Positions 50,880-60,406 are shown, numbered from the stretch's first letter. The stretch is 64,000 bases of DNA from Cranoglanis bouderius (GCA_023630585.1 CM042535.1:34936899-35000898); one strand, 5' to 3'. A program made the numbers and translations. Notes: generated by a model from the letters alone, not told the origin.

Positions 50880-51032
50880 TGCTTGAAGGACTGCCGCTGT
50901 CTGGATGTTTTTTGTTTTCCGCGCCGTTCGGTGTGAACCCCGGAGACTTAGGCAACCGGGAAGAACTATCGGCGTGTGATTTTGCTGTAATTTTGTAAGC
51001 TTGTAAAACCGATCAATCGCTCGACTTTTAGT
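50880..51032 (-). mobile_element. GAGGTCGACC-family fragment (weak)
   Basis: AAGAACTATCGGCGTGTGAT and AAAACCGATCAATCGCTCGA match the terminal part of the family. The rest is missing or too diverged. Confidence 0.5.
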
Positions 51033-51102
51033 CAGTCTCATTTTAAAACCCCTTTCTTTGTTCTCCAATCTGTTTGTTGTGACCGTTAACTGAAGCTCTT
51101 GC

Positions 51103-51170
51103 TCACTCATGATTGGCTGATTGGATAACCGCAGGAATGAGCAGGTCTAGGTGATCTTATTCAATTGACC
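51103..51170 (-). mobile_element. Solo end of Tc1-like element
   Basis: CATGATTGGCTGATTGGATA, followed by a GAATGAGCAGGT motif, matches the right end of the element at 6397-7321. Confidence 0.65.
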
Positions 51171-52090
51171 AGTGCATGTATACGGAGTTCTTTTTATTTA
51201 TTCATTTTATTTTTTTCTCGTTAAACGATGAATTGTTTGGATTTTCTAGACGTTCAGATGGACGAGTAGCTCACGGTGCGCTGAACTGCTGCTCCATCCT
51301 GAACCCTGCCTCTCACTGACACTTCCCATAGGAATGTAGGAATCCTGTTGGGGGGGGGGGGGCATGCAGGCGACCGAGCGAGCGCGGAAATGCCATGTTA
51401 CATGCCACGAGAATAAACATCCCAGATGCACATATCCTCCAATTCCAAGCTTGCGCTGCCTGTGAGCTATTACCATTGGCTGGTTTTTAAAAGAGCGTGT
51501 GGCGTGGAGCGCTTCGTGTGCATGACGCGTGTGCGCGTGGAAAAATGTTCTTCAGCTGCACTCGAATAGGAGCGCGCACACGTCAGATGGGTCTCTGGAA
51601 TGCAGAAATGCGTAGACGTGTCATTTAGTAGATATTTAAAGATTTTTGATTTTTTTTGAATCAGTTATTGAATAAAGGGTATGCATGGACTATTAATTAG
51701 TACAGCGACACAGATTGAATTTTCAGGGTTTAACATTCTACATAGACATCAGATGTGCTTGTTGGAAAGGTACAGGAATTTCCCCTTAAACGAAATAGCT
51801 TGTGGGATCTCCAGAATGACAAGAGCTTCCATTCCGGTATTTAGTTTCCGTTTCATATCAGTTCTGCTGACTACTGCTATTAAGGTGCTACGGAATGCTT
51901 AACTGAGAATTTCCCACAGTTAAAGGCTAAAAAAAGTAAGGCGCGAGTCCTCAATTTCATGCCGCAGGAAATGGGCCGAATAGGGAGGACGGAGAAAGCG
52001 AGAGAAAGAATGACAAACGGGTATTGTGGAATCTGCCAACATGCCGTTCTTGTTAAACATTGATCTGAAGTGCATTGCGTCATGGGATGG

Positions 52091-52096
<6 letters not shown>

Positions 52097-52121
<25 letters not shown>
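52097..52121. repeat. (GT) microsatellite
   Basis: Short GT run about 160 bp upstream of exon 2. Confidence 0.9.
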
Positions 52122-52281
52122 CGTGCATGAGTTTGCATGCAGTGTAGAGAAGAGAGACTGCACTGGAGAGTCGATTGTAATAGGGTTGCTGCCTCTCGCT
52201 GGTCATTGAGTGTAACTTCAGGGCGTTTTTTTTTAATATATACTGTTTTCGACGCATTAACACGGCTGTTTTGTTTTGCAG

Positions 52282-52352
52282 GACCTTCAGATCGTCTACT
52301 CCTACCTGCATGGGATGGAAGCACTGTCCAGCCTGAGAGAACACCAGCTCAG
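52282..52352 (+). CDS. rapgef2: rapgef2 coding exon 2
   Basis: Residues 24 to 46 complete, the next codon being split. It encodes DLQIVYSYLHGMEALSSLRE and on to HQL, the beginning of the first cyclic-nucleotide-binding-like domain. The acceptor TTGTTTTGCAG precedes it. The donor is CAG|GTACAT, with two bases carried over. Confidence 0.93.
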
Positions 52353-52451
52353 GTACATGGGCACATGTGTTCAAATGCCATTTTAGTGAGCGTTCTGTGT
52401 AGTGCACTACATAGTGAGCATATTTAGTGAGCAGTATGCGTACATGTACGA

Positions 52452-52454
52452 GAT

Positions 52455-52485
<31 letters not shown>

Positions 52486-52489
52486 TTTG
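52452..52489. repeat. (ATTT) microsatellite
   Basis: Tetranucleotide tract immediately upstream of the exon 3 acceptor region. Confidence 0.9.
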
Positions 52490-52506
52490 GTAACTTTCTC
52501 TTTCAG

Positions 52507-52563
52507 GTTGATGTGTGAAACAGTTCGCTACGAGCATCATGAAGCCAACGAGGTTTTATACTA
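52507..52563 (+). CDS. rapgef2: rapgef2 coding exon 3
   Basis: Completes the split Arg codon and encodes LMCETVRYEHHEANEVLY, with two bases of a Tyr codon carried over. It is part of the first cNMP-binding-like fold. The acceptor is CTCTTTCAG and the donor is CTA|GTGAGT. The 154-bp intron between exons 2 and 3 is the shortest confirmed so far in this gene. Confidence 0.92.
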
Positions 52564-52731
52564 GTGAGTATCTCCTCAATGTTTAACATCAGGCTGATGA
52601 CTTGCTCACATGCACATCTGTCTTTCTCACACACACGCCGACAAACATCTGTCCGGGGCGCGGGGTGTGTAAAACCGTGCTGTCGTCTGTAGACAGATGA
52701 AGCCATTAAAAGCTCTTAATGTTTGTGAGTG

Positions 52732-52733
<2 letters not shown>

Positions 52734-52788
<55 letters not shown>
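52734..52788. repeat. (AC)27 microsatellite
   Basis: Uninterrupted AC run in intron 3. Confidence 0.95.
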
Positions 52789-52792
<4 letters not shown>

Positions 52793-53331
52793 CCAATACT
52801 TACACTTAGGACTGCATTATAATGCTTAATATGATGATTATGGTTGGTAACTGTGATCAAAATCATTATTATTTTTTTAACACTAAAATGTACATAAAAA
52901 ATTTCAATACAACATTTTGGTTCATGTTCCTTTAAATCTATGAATCTGAATTATTATAGTTATAATTAAAGCATAACTGGCCAGCGCATGATGGTTTTAG
53001 ACTCATGGTTTTAGCTCCTCAACATCACACTCGATTACGTTCCATTAAGAAGGCCGAAATTATAATAACGATTCACATACGATTCATTTCACAGCCTCAC
53101 ACACATTGCTGCTCTCTGGACTCTCTGCCTCTCCAACTCTGTGGTTTGACAGACTCGGGGCTAAAATGCAGAAGTTCAACAGCTTATATACTATTTGTGT
53201 GTTTAATTTCCCTAAAAGAAATGCTGCCTTGATGGGAAAGAGAGCGCACAGAGACTCTGTTAGTCATCCTGAGCTTTCACATTGACTCGTCTCAGAATGA
53301 CGTGATGTTCATTCACATGTTCCAGAGTAGA

Positions 53332-53795
53332 GGTGGACCAATAATGGGTTTTACCGATAACTAACCTGGGCGGTACCTTATTAGCGATTAATAAGCCGAT
53401 AGTTTTTCAAATTGATACCGGATGAAAACATGACACTCAAAGTAAAATATCGCTGAGCTTTATTACAAAAATAAACAGCACTGACTGTACCATGAAAATG
53501 TACTGTACTTTAAATGAAATAAATATGTAAATATAAATATATTAAGTATTTATAAATATTAAAGTAAGTAAGAGATATACATCCAAACTGAACCAAAAAA
53601 TAAAAAGAGAGATCATAAATGAATTTAAAAAAAAAAAAAAAAACACTTCAAATAACACAACAAAATTTGTCAGCGATAGTTTTTATTTCACCTCTAGAGG
53701 CTGCTCTCGTATAACAATGGCAGCGGACGCTCCTCAGCTGCTCAGGACGCAACCAGGAAAAACAATCGGTGTGGGATTTTGCCCGCATGTCCTGA
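53332..53795 (-). mobile_element. GAGGTCGACC-family element, reverse orientation
   Basis: It begins TA|GAGGTGGACC and contains GGGCGGTACC, ACTGACTGTACCATGAAAAT and CACCTCTAGAGGCTGCTCTC. It ends near CAATCGGTGTGGGATTTTGC, so the GTCGACC end is lost. It lies in rapgef2 intron 3. Confidence 0.85.
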
Positions 53796-54096
53796 AGCGT
53801 TTCTTCTTCTTATACAACAGCCAATTTTTAGTAATTAAAAAACTAATAAAATTGGATCAGATTATGTGAAACTTCCGCTGTACATGTCAGTCCCTGTGTA
53901 TTAGCTGTTACTATAGAAACGATCACGAAACGCATCGTTTTAAAACCGAGAGCATTCGTATAAACCTCTTTGCGATCGTTGAAGCTGTTCTTGAAAATAA
54001 AAACCCCTCAGCAGCATGATGAGAACTCCTGAAGGTTTGTTGTAGTTTATAAAAGACTACAGAGCTGTGATTCATTGGCATTTCTTTGTGTTTTAG

Positions 54097-54180
54097 CCCT
54101 GATGACATTGGAACCTGCTGGTACATCTTGCTGTCTGGCTCGGTTTTCATTAAGGAATCAATGTTCCTTCCACGCAGCAG
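54097..54180 (+). CDS. rapgef2: rapgef2 coding exon 4
   Basis: Completes Tyr and encodes PDDIGTCWYILLSGSVFIKE and then SMFLPRS. This is the beta-roll core of the first cNMP-binding-like domain (CWYILLSGSV is the signature-like strand and turn). The acceptor is TTTGTGTTTTAG and the donor is CAG|GTGTGT. Confidence 0.94.
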
Positions 54181-54306
54181 GTGTGTGCGTCATTCCTGCA
54201 GAGTTTCTTTGTTTTCCAAATTTGTGTGCTTGTACTTTATTTATTTATTTATTTTTGTATAACCTGTAATTGTTTCCATCGCTCTCTGTCTGTGTGTCTC
54301 TCTCAG

Positions 54307-54382
54307 TTTTGGGAAACGTTCTGCAGGGAGTTTGCGGCGAGGCTGCGAGTGTATCGTCCTCGAGGCCTCCGAAATGATAGTG
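54307..54382 (+). CDS. rapgef2: rapgef2 coding exon 5
   Basis: Completes Ser and encodes FGKRSAGSLRRGCECIVLEA and SEMIV, to residue 119. The family's phosphate-binding-cassette region is replaced by a basic stretch here, in line with RAPGEF2 not being a classical cAMP sensor. The donor GTG|GTCAGT is non-optimal. Confidence 0.92.
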
Positions 54383-54509
54383 GTCAGTCTGTGTGTGTGT
54401 GTGTGTATGAGTTGAAGAGGATGTGTTCTTGTACTGAAGAGGATGTGTGTGAGCTGTGCACAGACTGAGATGGTTTTCAGCTAACCGATTTCCTCTCCCT
54501 CGCCGTCAG

Positions 54510-54677
54510 GTGGACTACGTGGAGGACAGCGAGGAGTATTTTCAAAGGCAGGTGTCACACCGGCAGTCCAGGAGAAGGTTCCGGAAAATAAATCAACGCG
54601 GAGAGAGGCAGACCATCATCGACACGGTCGAGCACTATCCAGTTAGCAAGCCGCCTCTGCCTCCAGGCTATCACACG
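54510..54677 (+). CDS. rapgef2: rapgef2 coding exon 6
   Basis: Residues 120-175: VDYVEDSEEYF, then the basic RQSRRRFRKINQRGERQTII, then a proline-rich end PPLPPGYHT. The acceptor is CGCCGTCAG. The donor is ACG|GTCTGT, weak and followed by a poly-A tract. Phase 0 on both sides matches the 18-nt exon 7. Confidence 0.92.
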
Positions 54678-55434
54678 GTCTGTATAAAAAAAAAAAAATA
54701 CACACTCCTGCTTGGAATGTAGCAAATATAAATCATCAAGAGTTTTTGATTTATTATTTGTATTGATTTTACTCAGGTTTGTTTGCATAGTGGCTTCTCT
54801 GTCTGTTACTTCTCTCTCTCTCTCTCTGACGATATTCAAGTTGGGATATGCAATGTAAAATAGTTTTATTTTTTTTCCAATTGTTTGATAATAGAGCCGT
54901 GTGAATTTCTTAGCTTTTAGTGTTACCCAATTTCTTTCCTCTTTCACAAGAGGAAGCTGTAATGCTGAGCTGATTTCACATTGCACACGCTAAATATTAA
55001 ATACGCAAAGAATAAAATAAAACACTTCATGATGTGCTGGTGTAGGAAAATAATCAGTGCCCGGGTGCTGTGATGAAGCAGACTTCCTGCTACCACCGTA
55101 AAGTGGATGATTTGCATACAGTGACATGACCACAGCAGTTTGACAATGATTATGGTTTTCTTTTGTTTATTAAAGATCGTCATGTCTTTTCATGTAGCTT
55201 TTATCCGTTTAGAATGTTGTTCGTCATGTTCCGAGAAAACGAGAGTATTTATTTATTTAGTTAAAAAAAAAAAAAACAACTTAATGGTGACAAAACTAGC
55301 AATGTTGAAAACGGTTCAAATTTTGCTTATCGTCCAGCAGTATTACGTGATTATAATGTCATTATTTTCTATAATTGGAAGGGGTTGGTTTTTAATAATT
55401 GGGTGTCTTTTTGTTTTTTGTCTGTCGGCTGCAG

Positions 55435-55452
55435 GAGTCGTCCAAATCCCAG
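55435..55452 (+). CDS. rapgef2: rapgef2 coding exon 7, 18-nt microexon
   Basis: Encodes only ESSKSQ (residues 176-181) between GGCTGCAG and GTAACA. Both flanks are phase 0, so inclusion or skipping leaves the frame open. The family's long isoform has a very similar hexapeptide (ECTKSQ) at this exact place, which supports it strongly. Confidence 0.85.
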
Positions 55453-55877
55453 GTAACACTTCTTTCTGCAATGCTTTACCTGCATGAAAAAGTTTTCGTT
55501 TTGTTTGCTCTGCCTTTAAGAATAAATATACTAACATTTGAACAACAATTGAAACTCCATTGTCTTCAGTGCTGTGCTGCATGTTCCCTTTTTTTTTTTT
55601 TTTCCCTTCTTCTTTTTTTTTTGCCATTAGCTACATTTTCTCAAGCCCGCTTCCTCTTTCTTGCATTATCCACAGTCAATGACACTCATTATGATTTACA
55701 CCGGGGGGGTGGGGTTTTCCAAGCAGCTTGAAACAAAGCTATTGTTCAACGAACTTCCAGTCATTTCAGGGTCAGCGCTGATGATTGGTTTAGTAGGGGT
55801 ATCCGTCATCCCCACAGCCCACCCCCTTCAGTGTAAACAATTACCATTCTCACTCTTACTAATTTGTGTGTATGTGT

Positions 55878-55900
55878 GAGAGAGAGAGAGAGAGAGAGAG
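55878..55900. repeat. (GA) microsatellite
   Basis: Short GA run. Confidence 0.9.
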
Positions 55901-55979
55901 TGAAAAGGAGGTGGTTTTTGCAGCACTGTCTCTCTATGTTCCTCCCCTCCTTCTCTTTCTCTCTCCATGTCTGTTGCTG

Positions 55980-56238
55980 TGGAGATTTTCACGGTAGTTT
56001 GTTGAGGGTGGGAGAAGAGGTGTTGCTGGGTGTGAGCGAAAGTGAGGAAGTAGTTGTGGAAGCACAGGCTGAAAGGAGAAGGGAAAGAAGGCCAGGATGA
56101 AGCCGAAGAGAAAGTAGATGAGGCAAGTCAGGACGCCGTAGAGAGGGTTAAACAGGATGGTTGGCCGGTCCGTGCTTCTGTCAATGAGGAAGTTAGTGCT
56201 CTCGCACAGCAGTGGAGTCAGGGAACCAGACAGGAGGA
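55980..56238 (-). other. Exon-like antisense ORF of unknown identity
   Basis: On the - strand an AG following ATACTCAC precedes base 56238, from which an open frame runs leftward past 55980. It reads LLSGSLTPLLCESTNFLIDR, then STDRPTILFNPLYG, then a strongly hydrophobic YFLFGFILAFFPFSF segment like one transmembrane helix. Codons end mostly in C or G, unlike the AT-rich surroundings. I do not recognise the protein. It may be an exon fragment of a displaced gene or retrocopy, or chance. No partner exon was seen nearby. Confidence 0.3.
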
Positions 56239-56454
56239 CTGTGAGTATATTTAGACACACTTTCATACTGTATAACATGCAACAAGTATACACAAGTGGT
56301 GCTTTTGAGATTTAGGCCGACCTGTGAGTTCGCAAATCTTGGGCTTGTGAGAGCAAATTGCTTCATATTTTATAGAATAAAATCGTGCAGTAAAATGTCC
56401 TTGCGTCACCATTTAATATTTCATTTCAGCAGCTGTTGTATACGGTTGAGGTCG

Positions 56455-56970
56455 TAAGTTTACATACACGCTACATTAAGAGCCAGAGGGGTGTAAAATT
56501 TTGAACAGGATGATAGTTGTAAATTATTATTTTGTTTCAAAGAGCGATCTTTTTTTTTTTTTTTTTTTTCATTTAGTACTGCCCTTCAGAAGCTACATAT
56601 GATATTTACATGTTTCCCAGAAGACAAAATAAGAACAATTTACACCGGTCATCCTGTTCAAAAGTTTACACCCCCCTGGTTCTTAATGTATCATGTTGCC
56701 TTCTTGAGTATCAGTGAATGTTTGCAACTTTTGTAATAGTTGTGTACGAGTCCCTCAGTTGTCCTCAGTGTGAAAAGATGGATCTGAACATCATATAGCC
56801 GCTGCTGGGAAGGCCTCAAATATGTGGAAGATGCTGGAAAACCAAATAATTTGCAGTGGGCAGTTTAACTGCTCAGGACAAACAAGGGACTCGTGAACAA
56901 CTATCACAAAACATAAAAACAGTCGATCATCCAGATAACAACACATAGCATTAAGAATCGAGGGTATTTT
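56455..56970. repeat. Dispersed repeat, copy 2
   Basis: It begins GTTGAGGTCGTAAGTTTACA. The sequence from CATTAAGAGCCAGAGGGGTG to GATGATAG is mirrored in reverse by CATCCTGTTCAAAAGTTTAC and CCCCCCTGGTTCTTAATGTA. It continues into the block shared with 40955-41250. Confidence 0.7.
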
Positions 56971-57007
56971 TTGTATAGGTATTATGTTCGATAACAATAT
57001 ATGCCCG

Positions 57008-57125
57008 TTGACCACTTTATTAGGAACACATGTACGCCTGTTTGTTCACGCAGTCACCTAGCGAGCCTATCGCGTGACAGCAGCGCTGTGCATAAAATCA
57101 GATGCAGGTCAGTTAATGTCAAAAA
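57008..57125 (+). mobile_element. Solo end of Tc1-like element
   Basis: ACCACTTTATTAGGAACACA, then CGCGTGACAGCAGCGCTGTG and AAAATCAGATGCAGGTCAG. It corresponds to the reverse of 7205-7310. Confidence 0.65.
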
Positions 57126-57640
57126 ATTGGGGGTGGGGGGGGGAATGTGATTGCTGTGATTCAGAATACTAAGTTGTGTGTGTGTGTGTGTGTGAGAATG
57201 TGTGCATGTGCATGTCCATTCTAACCTACATGTAGGCCAGTTGAACTAGGTCATGAGTACAAACCCATCAGCAGCCTCTCTTCCATTAAGCCTCAGGATA
57301 TACTGATTACAGATAAACACACGCACACACGCACGTGTACATTAGCCAGTCTGTTTCAAAATGGTAATCGTTAGACAGGAAAGTTAATTTGCTAATTAGC
57401 ACATTTCTTTACTCGACCATTTAATCCCTTCAAAATACTCTTCTAGTGATGCTTGTGTCAAGCCTATCACTCATGCAGAATTGGTGAATATACGTATATA
57501 AATATACACTTCAATTCTGCATTTGTGTGAGTGTGTGCACGCTTTCTTTCTCGTACTGCTGGATGTAGTTGTGCTTTCAGTGAAAGGAGGCTTTAGGGAG
57601 CTTAATTCTTTGATCCATCATAGACTAGATTGCAAAAGAC

Positions 57641-57642
<2 letters not shown>

Positions 57643-57695
<53 letters not shown>
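57643..57695. repeat. (CT)26 microsatellite upstream of exon 8
   Basis: The CT run ends 54 bp before the exon 8 acceptor and could act as a long pyrimidine tract. Confidence 0.95.
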
Positions 57696-57701
<6 letters not shown>

Positions 57702-57749
57702 ACACACACTCCAAAATCTGTGTAACCACCTATTCTGGTTCTCTTCCAG

Positions 57750-57872
57750 CTTCCTGCGGATTTCACTAAGCTCCACCTCTCAGACGGTCTCCACCTCCAC
57801 ATGTCGTCCAGTCAGTCTCGATCCAGCATCGCTAGTGACTCAGGAAGCAGCAGCCTATCAGATATTTACCAG
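57750..57872 (+). CDS. rapgef2: rapgef2 coding exon 8
   Basis: Residues 182-222: LPADFTKLHLSDGLHLHMSS, then a Ser-rich stretch SRSSIASDSGSSSLSDIYQ. LPADFTK is the point where short and long isoforms join in the family. DSGSSS has the form of a DSGxxS phosphodegron, but function is not shown. The acceptor is CTCTTCCAG and the donor is CAG|GTGCAC, phase 0. Confidence 0.93.
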
Positions 57873-58135
57873 GTGCACACCCATAGCTCCCTCGTTCTCT
57901 CTCTCTTTCCTTCTCACGCTTGTGCTTGCTCACTTATTTGAGCCCTCAGGAGGCAATGCATCAGCCAGTTGATTCTGAAGACCTCAAATACTTCTTGTCA
58001 GAGCGGTCTGTGGAGCACACCATAACCACTTCAAATTTACAGCCTTAAAACTAAACTTAATAGTTATGTATTATTGCTTACATACACGTATTAAAATGTT
58101 ATAATCGTGCCGTTTTGATTGTCTTTCTCTCCCAG

Positions 58136-58313
58136 GCTACCGAGAGCGATTGCGGCGACGTGGATCTCAGCGGACTGCCCGAGACGGCGGTGGATTCGGA
58201 GGAGGATGATGACGAGGAAGAAGTGGGGAGATCGACGGACCCCCTCATGAGTAGAGACATCGTGAGAGACTGCCTTGAAAAAGACCCCGTGGACCGTACA
58301 GACGATGACATCG
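58136..58313 (+). CDS. rapgef2: rapgef2 coding exon 9
   Basis: Encodes ATESDCGDVDLSGLPETAVD, an acidic run SEEDDDEEEVGRS and SRDIVRDCLEKDPVDRTDDD, the lead-in helix of the second cNMP-binding-like domain. The donor is ATCG|GTAAGA, one base carried over to the Glu at residue 282. Confidence 0.95.
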
Positions 58314-58461
58314 GTAAGAAGCACTTCTGTCTTTCCAAGGTTCTAAGATATTTAAAGCCACTGCTTTTTTTTTTCTTTTTTCGGTGCATCACAATTCTGA
58401 CTGAACTGAATGGCACTCAAAAGGTCAAGAGGATGGAAACCGTTTACATTTGCACTTCTTC

Positions 58462-58465
<4 letters not shown>

Positions 58466-58496
<31 letters not shown>
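58466..58496. repeat. CT microsatellite forming the exon 10 pyrimidine tract
   Basis: CT run running directly into CCAG, the acceptor of exon 10 at 58497-58498. Confidence 0.9.
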
Positions 58497-58497
<1 letters not shown>

Positions 58498-58498
58498 G

Positions 58499-58635
58499 AG
58501 CAATTACTGGAGTTCGTGCAGCAGCTCCCAGCGTTCTCCAGTCTCAGTGTGTCAGTGAGGCGAGCGCTCTGTGCCGTCATGGTGTTTGCCGTGGTGGAGC
58601 GAGCTGGAACTATCGTGCTGAACCACGGAGAGGAG
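58499..58635 (+). CDS. rapgef2: rapgef2 coding exon 10
   Basis: Residues 282-327: QLLEFVQQLPAFSSLSVSVR, then CAVMVFAVVERAGTIVLNHG, the N-terminal helix and first strands of the second cNMP-binding-like domain. The donor GAG|GTGCTG is weak. Reading straight through would stop at TAA in the intron after VLVDF, so the splice is needed. Confidence 0.94.
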
Positions 58636-58672
58636 GTGCTGGTTGATTTTTAAATGAAAGTTTACTTTTTAA

Positions 58673-58760
58673 AATGGTGGCTCAGTAGTTCGGGCTCTGC
58701 TGGTTTGCTGACTGGAAGGTTGCGAGTTGAAATCCTTGAGCAAGACTTTCAATCTTAATT
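58673..58760 (+). mobile_element. SINE head fragment
   Basis: A-box-like TGGTGGCTCAGTAGTTCGG and B-box-like GGAAGGTTGCGAGTTGAAAT, then CCTTGAGCAAG. Same family as 24759-25060. Confidence 0.65.
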
Positions 58761-58801
58761 TTAATCTCAATGATACATATAGCCATAAGTGGCGATCTGC
58801 G

Positions 58802-59483
58802 GGGTCCAAGCACCCTTCACACAAGTTAAAGAAACCATAGATGTACATACTATTCAAGTTTTGTCATAACCCTGTGATATCCCTGCTGAAACCTGATTGG
58901 CTGGTGGTTCGTGTCATTAGAAGTCCATTATTATACCAATGCAGTATACCACACTTCAGCTGGATTGCAATAATGTTTTTTGAGAAACTGCTATTTGAAT
59001 TAATGAATGACCACACCCCATAATTTTGCTAATGGACTCTTTAACTTGCCTGTCACGTTTCGTGGAAATCCATGCAATGTCATGAGTAAACTAAACTACG
59101 CCCCAGAAGAACTGACGACATGCGACGGCCATGTTGTTTACAAATCTCAGCTTCGCTTTTGTGAAGATCCTAGGACTAGTTTGCAAAATTAGGTTTTGCA
59201 TATCATGAAAATGAACTCCTAATCTATGTGGGAGGAGCCAAATGGTTTTCGTTGCTTTTTTGGTTTTTGTTTACCAGAAGCCAAGGAATCGGTGGGAAAA
59301 AAAAAAAAATCCTAATCATTCATGGTTTCCAAGATATTGGCTAAAATGTGGAAAGTTGTGTTGTAGTGCCACCATGTGGATGATTGGGCCTGTCTTGGTT
59401 GCCTTAGTAGCAGGGTGGGGTACTATCTACTTACCAAGTTTTATGTCTCTGCAACTTGGCAGAAACCTTTGGTGCTTGGACCC
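58802..59483. mobile_element. Putative element with 13-bp inverted ends
   Basis: GGGTCCAAGCACC at 58802-58814 and GGTGCTTGGACCC at 59471-59483 are exact reverse complements. The interior shows no transposase. An AAT tract follows the right end. The left motif also occurs in another repeat (49880-49985), so the pairing may be coincidental. Confidence 0.4.
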
Positions 59484-59485
59484 TT

Positions 59486-59520
59486 AATAATAATGATAAT
59501 AATAATAATAATAATAATAA
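59486..59520. repeat. (AAT) microsatellite
   Basis: Trinucleotide tract. Confidence 0.9.
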
Positions 59521-59665
59521 AGAATGCTAATATTCTATGAGGGATGATGGTTTCATGATTTCAACTGAAAAAATGTCCATTATGTATACGTACTGTGTTC
59601 CAAATAGGGGTTGGGGATAAACACTAAGCTTTGCGTATATATGTGTGTTTGCGTGATGTGTGTAG

Positions 59666-59824
59666 CTGGACTCGTGGTCAGTAATCCTGAACGGAGCCGT
59701 GGAGGTGATGTATCCGGACGGCCAGTCTGAGACCGTAGGGATGGGTGGCAGCTTCGGAGTCTCTCCATCCATGGAGAAAGAGCTGATGGTTGGCGTCATG
59801 AAGACCAAAGTAGACGATTGTCAG
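59666..59824 (+). CDS. rapgef2: rapgef2 coding exon 11
   Basis: Residues 328-380: LDSWSVILNGAVEVMYPDGQ, then a GGSFGVSP loop and MKTKVDDCQ. Central beta-roll of the second cNMP-binding-like domain. The Gly-Glu and Arg residues needed for cyclic nucleotide phosphate binding in true sensors are not seen in the GSFGVSPSM loop. The acceptor is ATGTGTGTAG and the donor is CAG|GTGTGT. Confidence 0.95.
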
Positions 59825-59922
59825 GTGTGTGTGTGGGGTATTTTCTTTAGAAAATATTTTCATGAAGGATTTTTAAAAATTGTTTTGACACTTTATTCTG
59901 TCTCGGTGCCGCGGTTGTGTAG

Positions 59923-60075
59923 TTTGTGTGTATAGCGCAGCAAGACTACTGCTGCATCCTGAATCAGGTGGAACTGAACACGCAGCGGGTGGAGGAGGAG
60001 GGAGAGATTGTAATGGTGAAAGAACACAGAGAGCTCGACCGCACAGGAACACGCAAGGGACACATCGTCGTTAAG
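59923..60075 (+). CDS. rapgef2: rapgef2 coding exon 12
   Basis: Residues 381-431: FVCIAQQDYCCILNQVELNT finishes the second cNMP-binding-like domain. EEEGEIVMVKEHRELDRTGT and then RKGHIVVK link to the REM domain. The acceptor is GGTTGTGTAG. The donor AAG|GTTATT departs from consensus at +3 to +5. Phase 0. Confidence 0.94.
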
Positions 60076-60241
60076 GTTATTATTTCTTGCTTGTTTTATT
60101 TATAGGAAAATAATCCATGCCACGGTAGGTCTCTTCCAAGTTTGTTATTTCTAGTTGGGAGATTTGGTGGTTCCAACTTGTTGAAGAAAGGATTGTATTT
60201 TGTGTTACTGGAGTAACGTGTTTTAAAAACTCGTCTCCCAG

Positions 60242-60406
60242 GGCACCCCGGAGCGTCTGATTCAGCATTTAGTGGAGGACCACTCCGTAGTGGACCCAAC
60301 GTACATCGAAGACTTCCTGTTGACCTATCGCACATTCCTGTCCAGTCCTCTTATTGTGGGCCAAAGACTTTTAGACTGGTTCAATGACCCCAGTTTACGT
60401 GATAAG
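60242..60406 (+). CDS. rapgef2: rapgef2 coding exon 13
   Basis: Residues 432-486: GTPERLIQHLVEDHSVVDPT, then YIEDFLLTYRTFLSSPLIVG, the hallmark of the RasGEF N-terminal (REM) domain that supports the catalytic CDC25 domain. It ends LLDWFNDPSLRDK. The acceptor is CGTCTCCCAG and the donor is AAG|GTATGT. Confidence 0.97.

Larger units (their letters stand above)
39369..52281 (+). other. rapgef2: rapgef2 intron 1 (12.9 kb), repeat-rich
   Basis: No coding exon was found. It holds two clear copies and one weak fragment of the GAGGTCGACC family (43.7, 48.2 and 50.9 kb), a MITE at 40.7 kb, a dispersed repeat at 41.0 kb, a palindromic repeat at 43.2 kb, CT, CA and GT microsatellites, and a Tc1 terminal fragment at 51.1 kb. 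The 46-48 kb part has patches of CpG but no recognisable exon. Confidence 0.7.
55453..57749 (+). other. rapgef2: rapgef2 intron 7
   Basis: Contains a GA tract, an antisense exon-like ORF (55980-56238), a dispersed repeat (56455-56970), a Tc1 end (57008-57125), a GT tract at 57176-57194 and a long CT tract. The short mammalian isoform has an alternative first exon before LPADFTK. I could not find its counterpart here. Confidence 0.6.

Noticed and set aside
56097..56117. ATGAAGCC as start of the short RAPGEF2 isoform
   Set aside because: It resembles the mammalian MKP start, but a TAG follows after six codons and no donor fits.
57523..57972. 149-residue ORF spanning exon 8
   Set aside because: It is in a different frame from exon 8 and crosses the CT repeat. 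The spliced family frame is the correct one.
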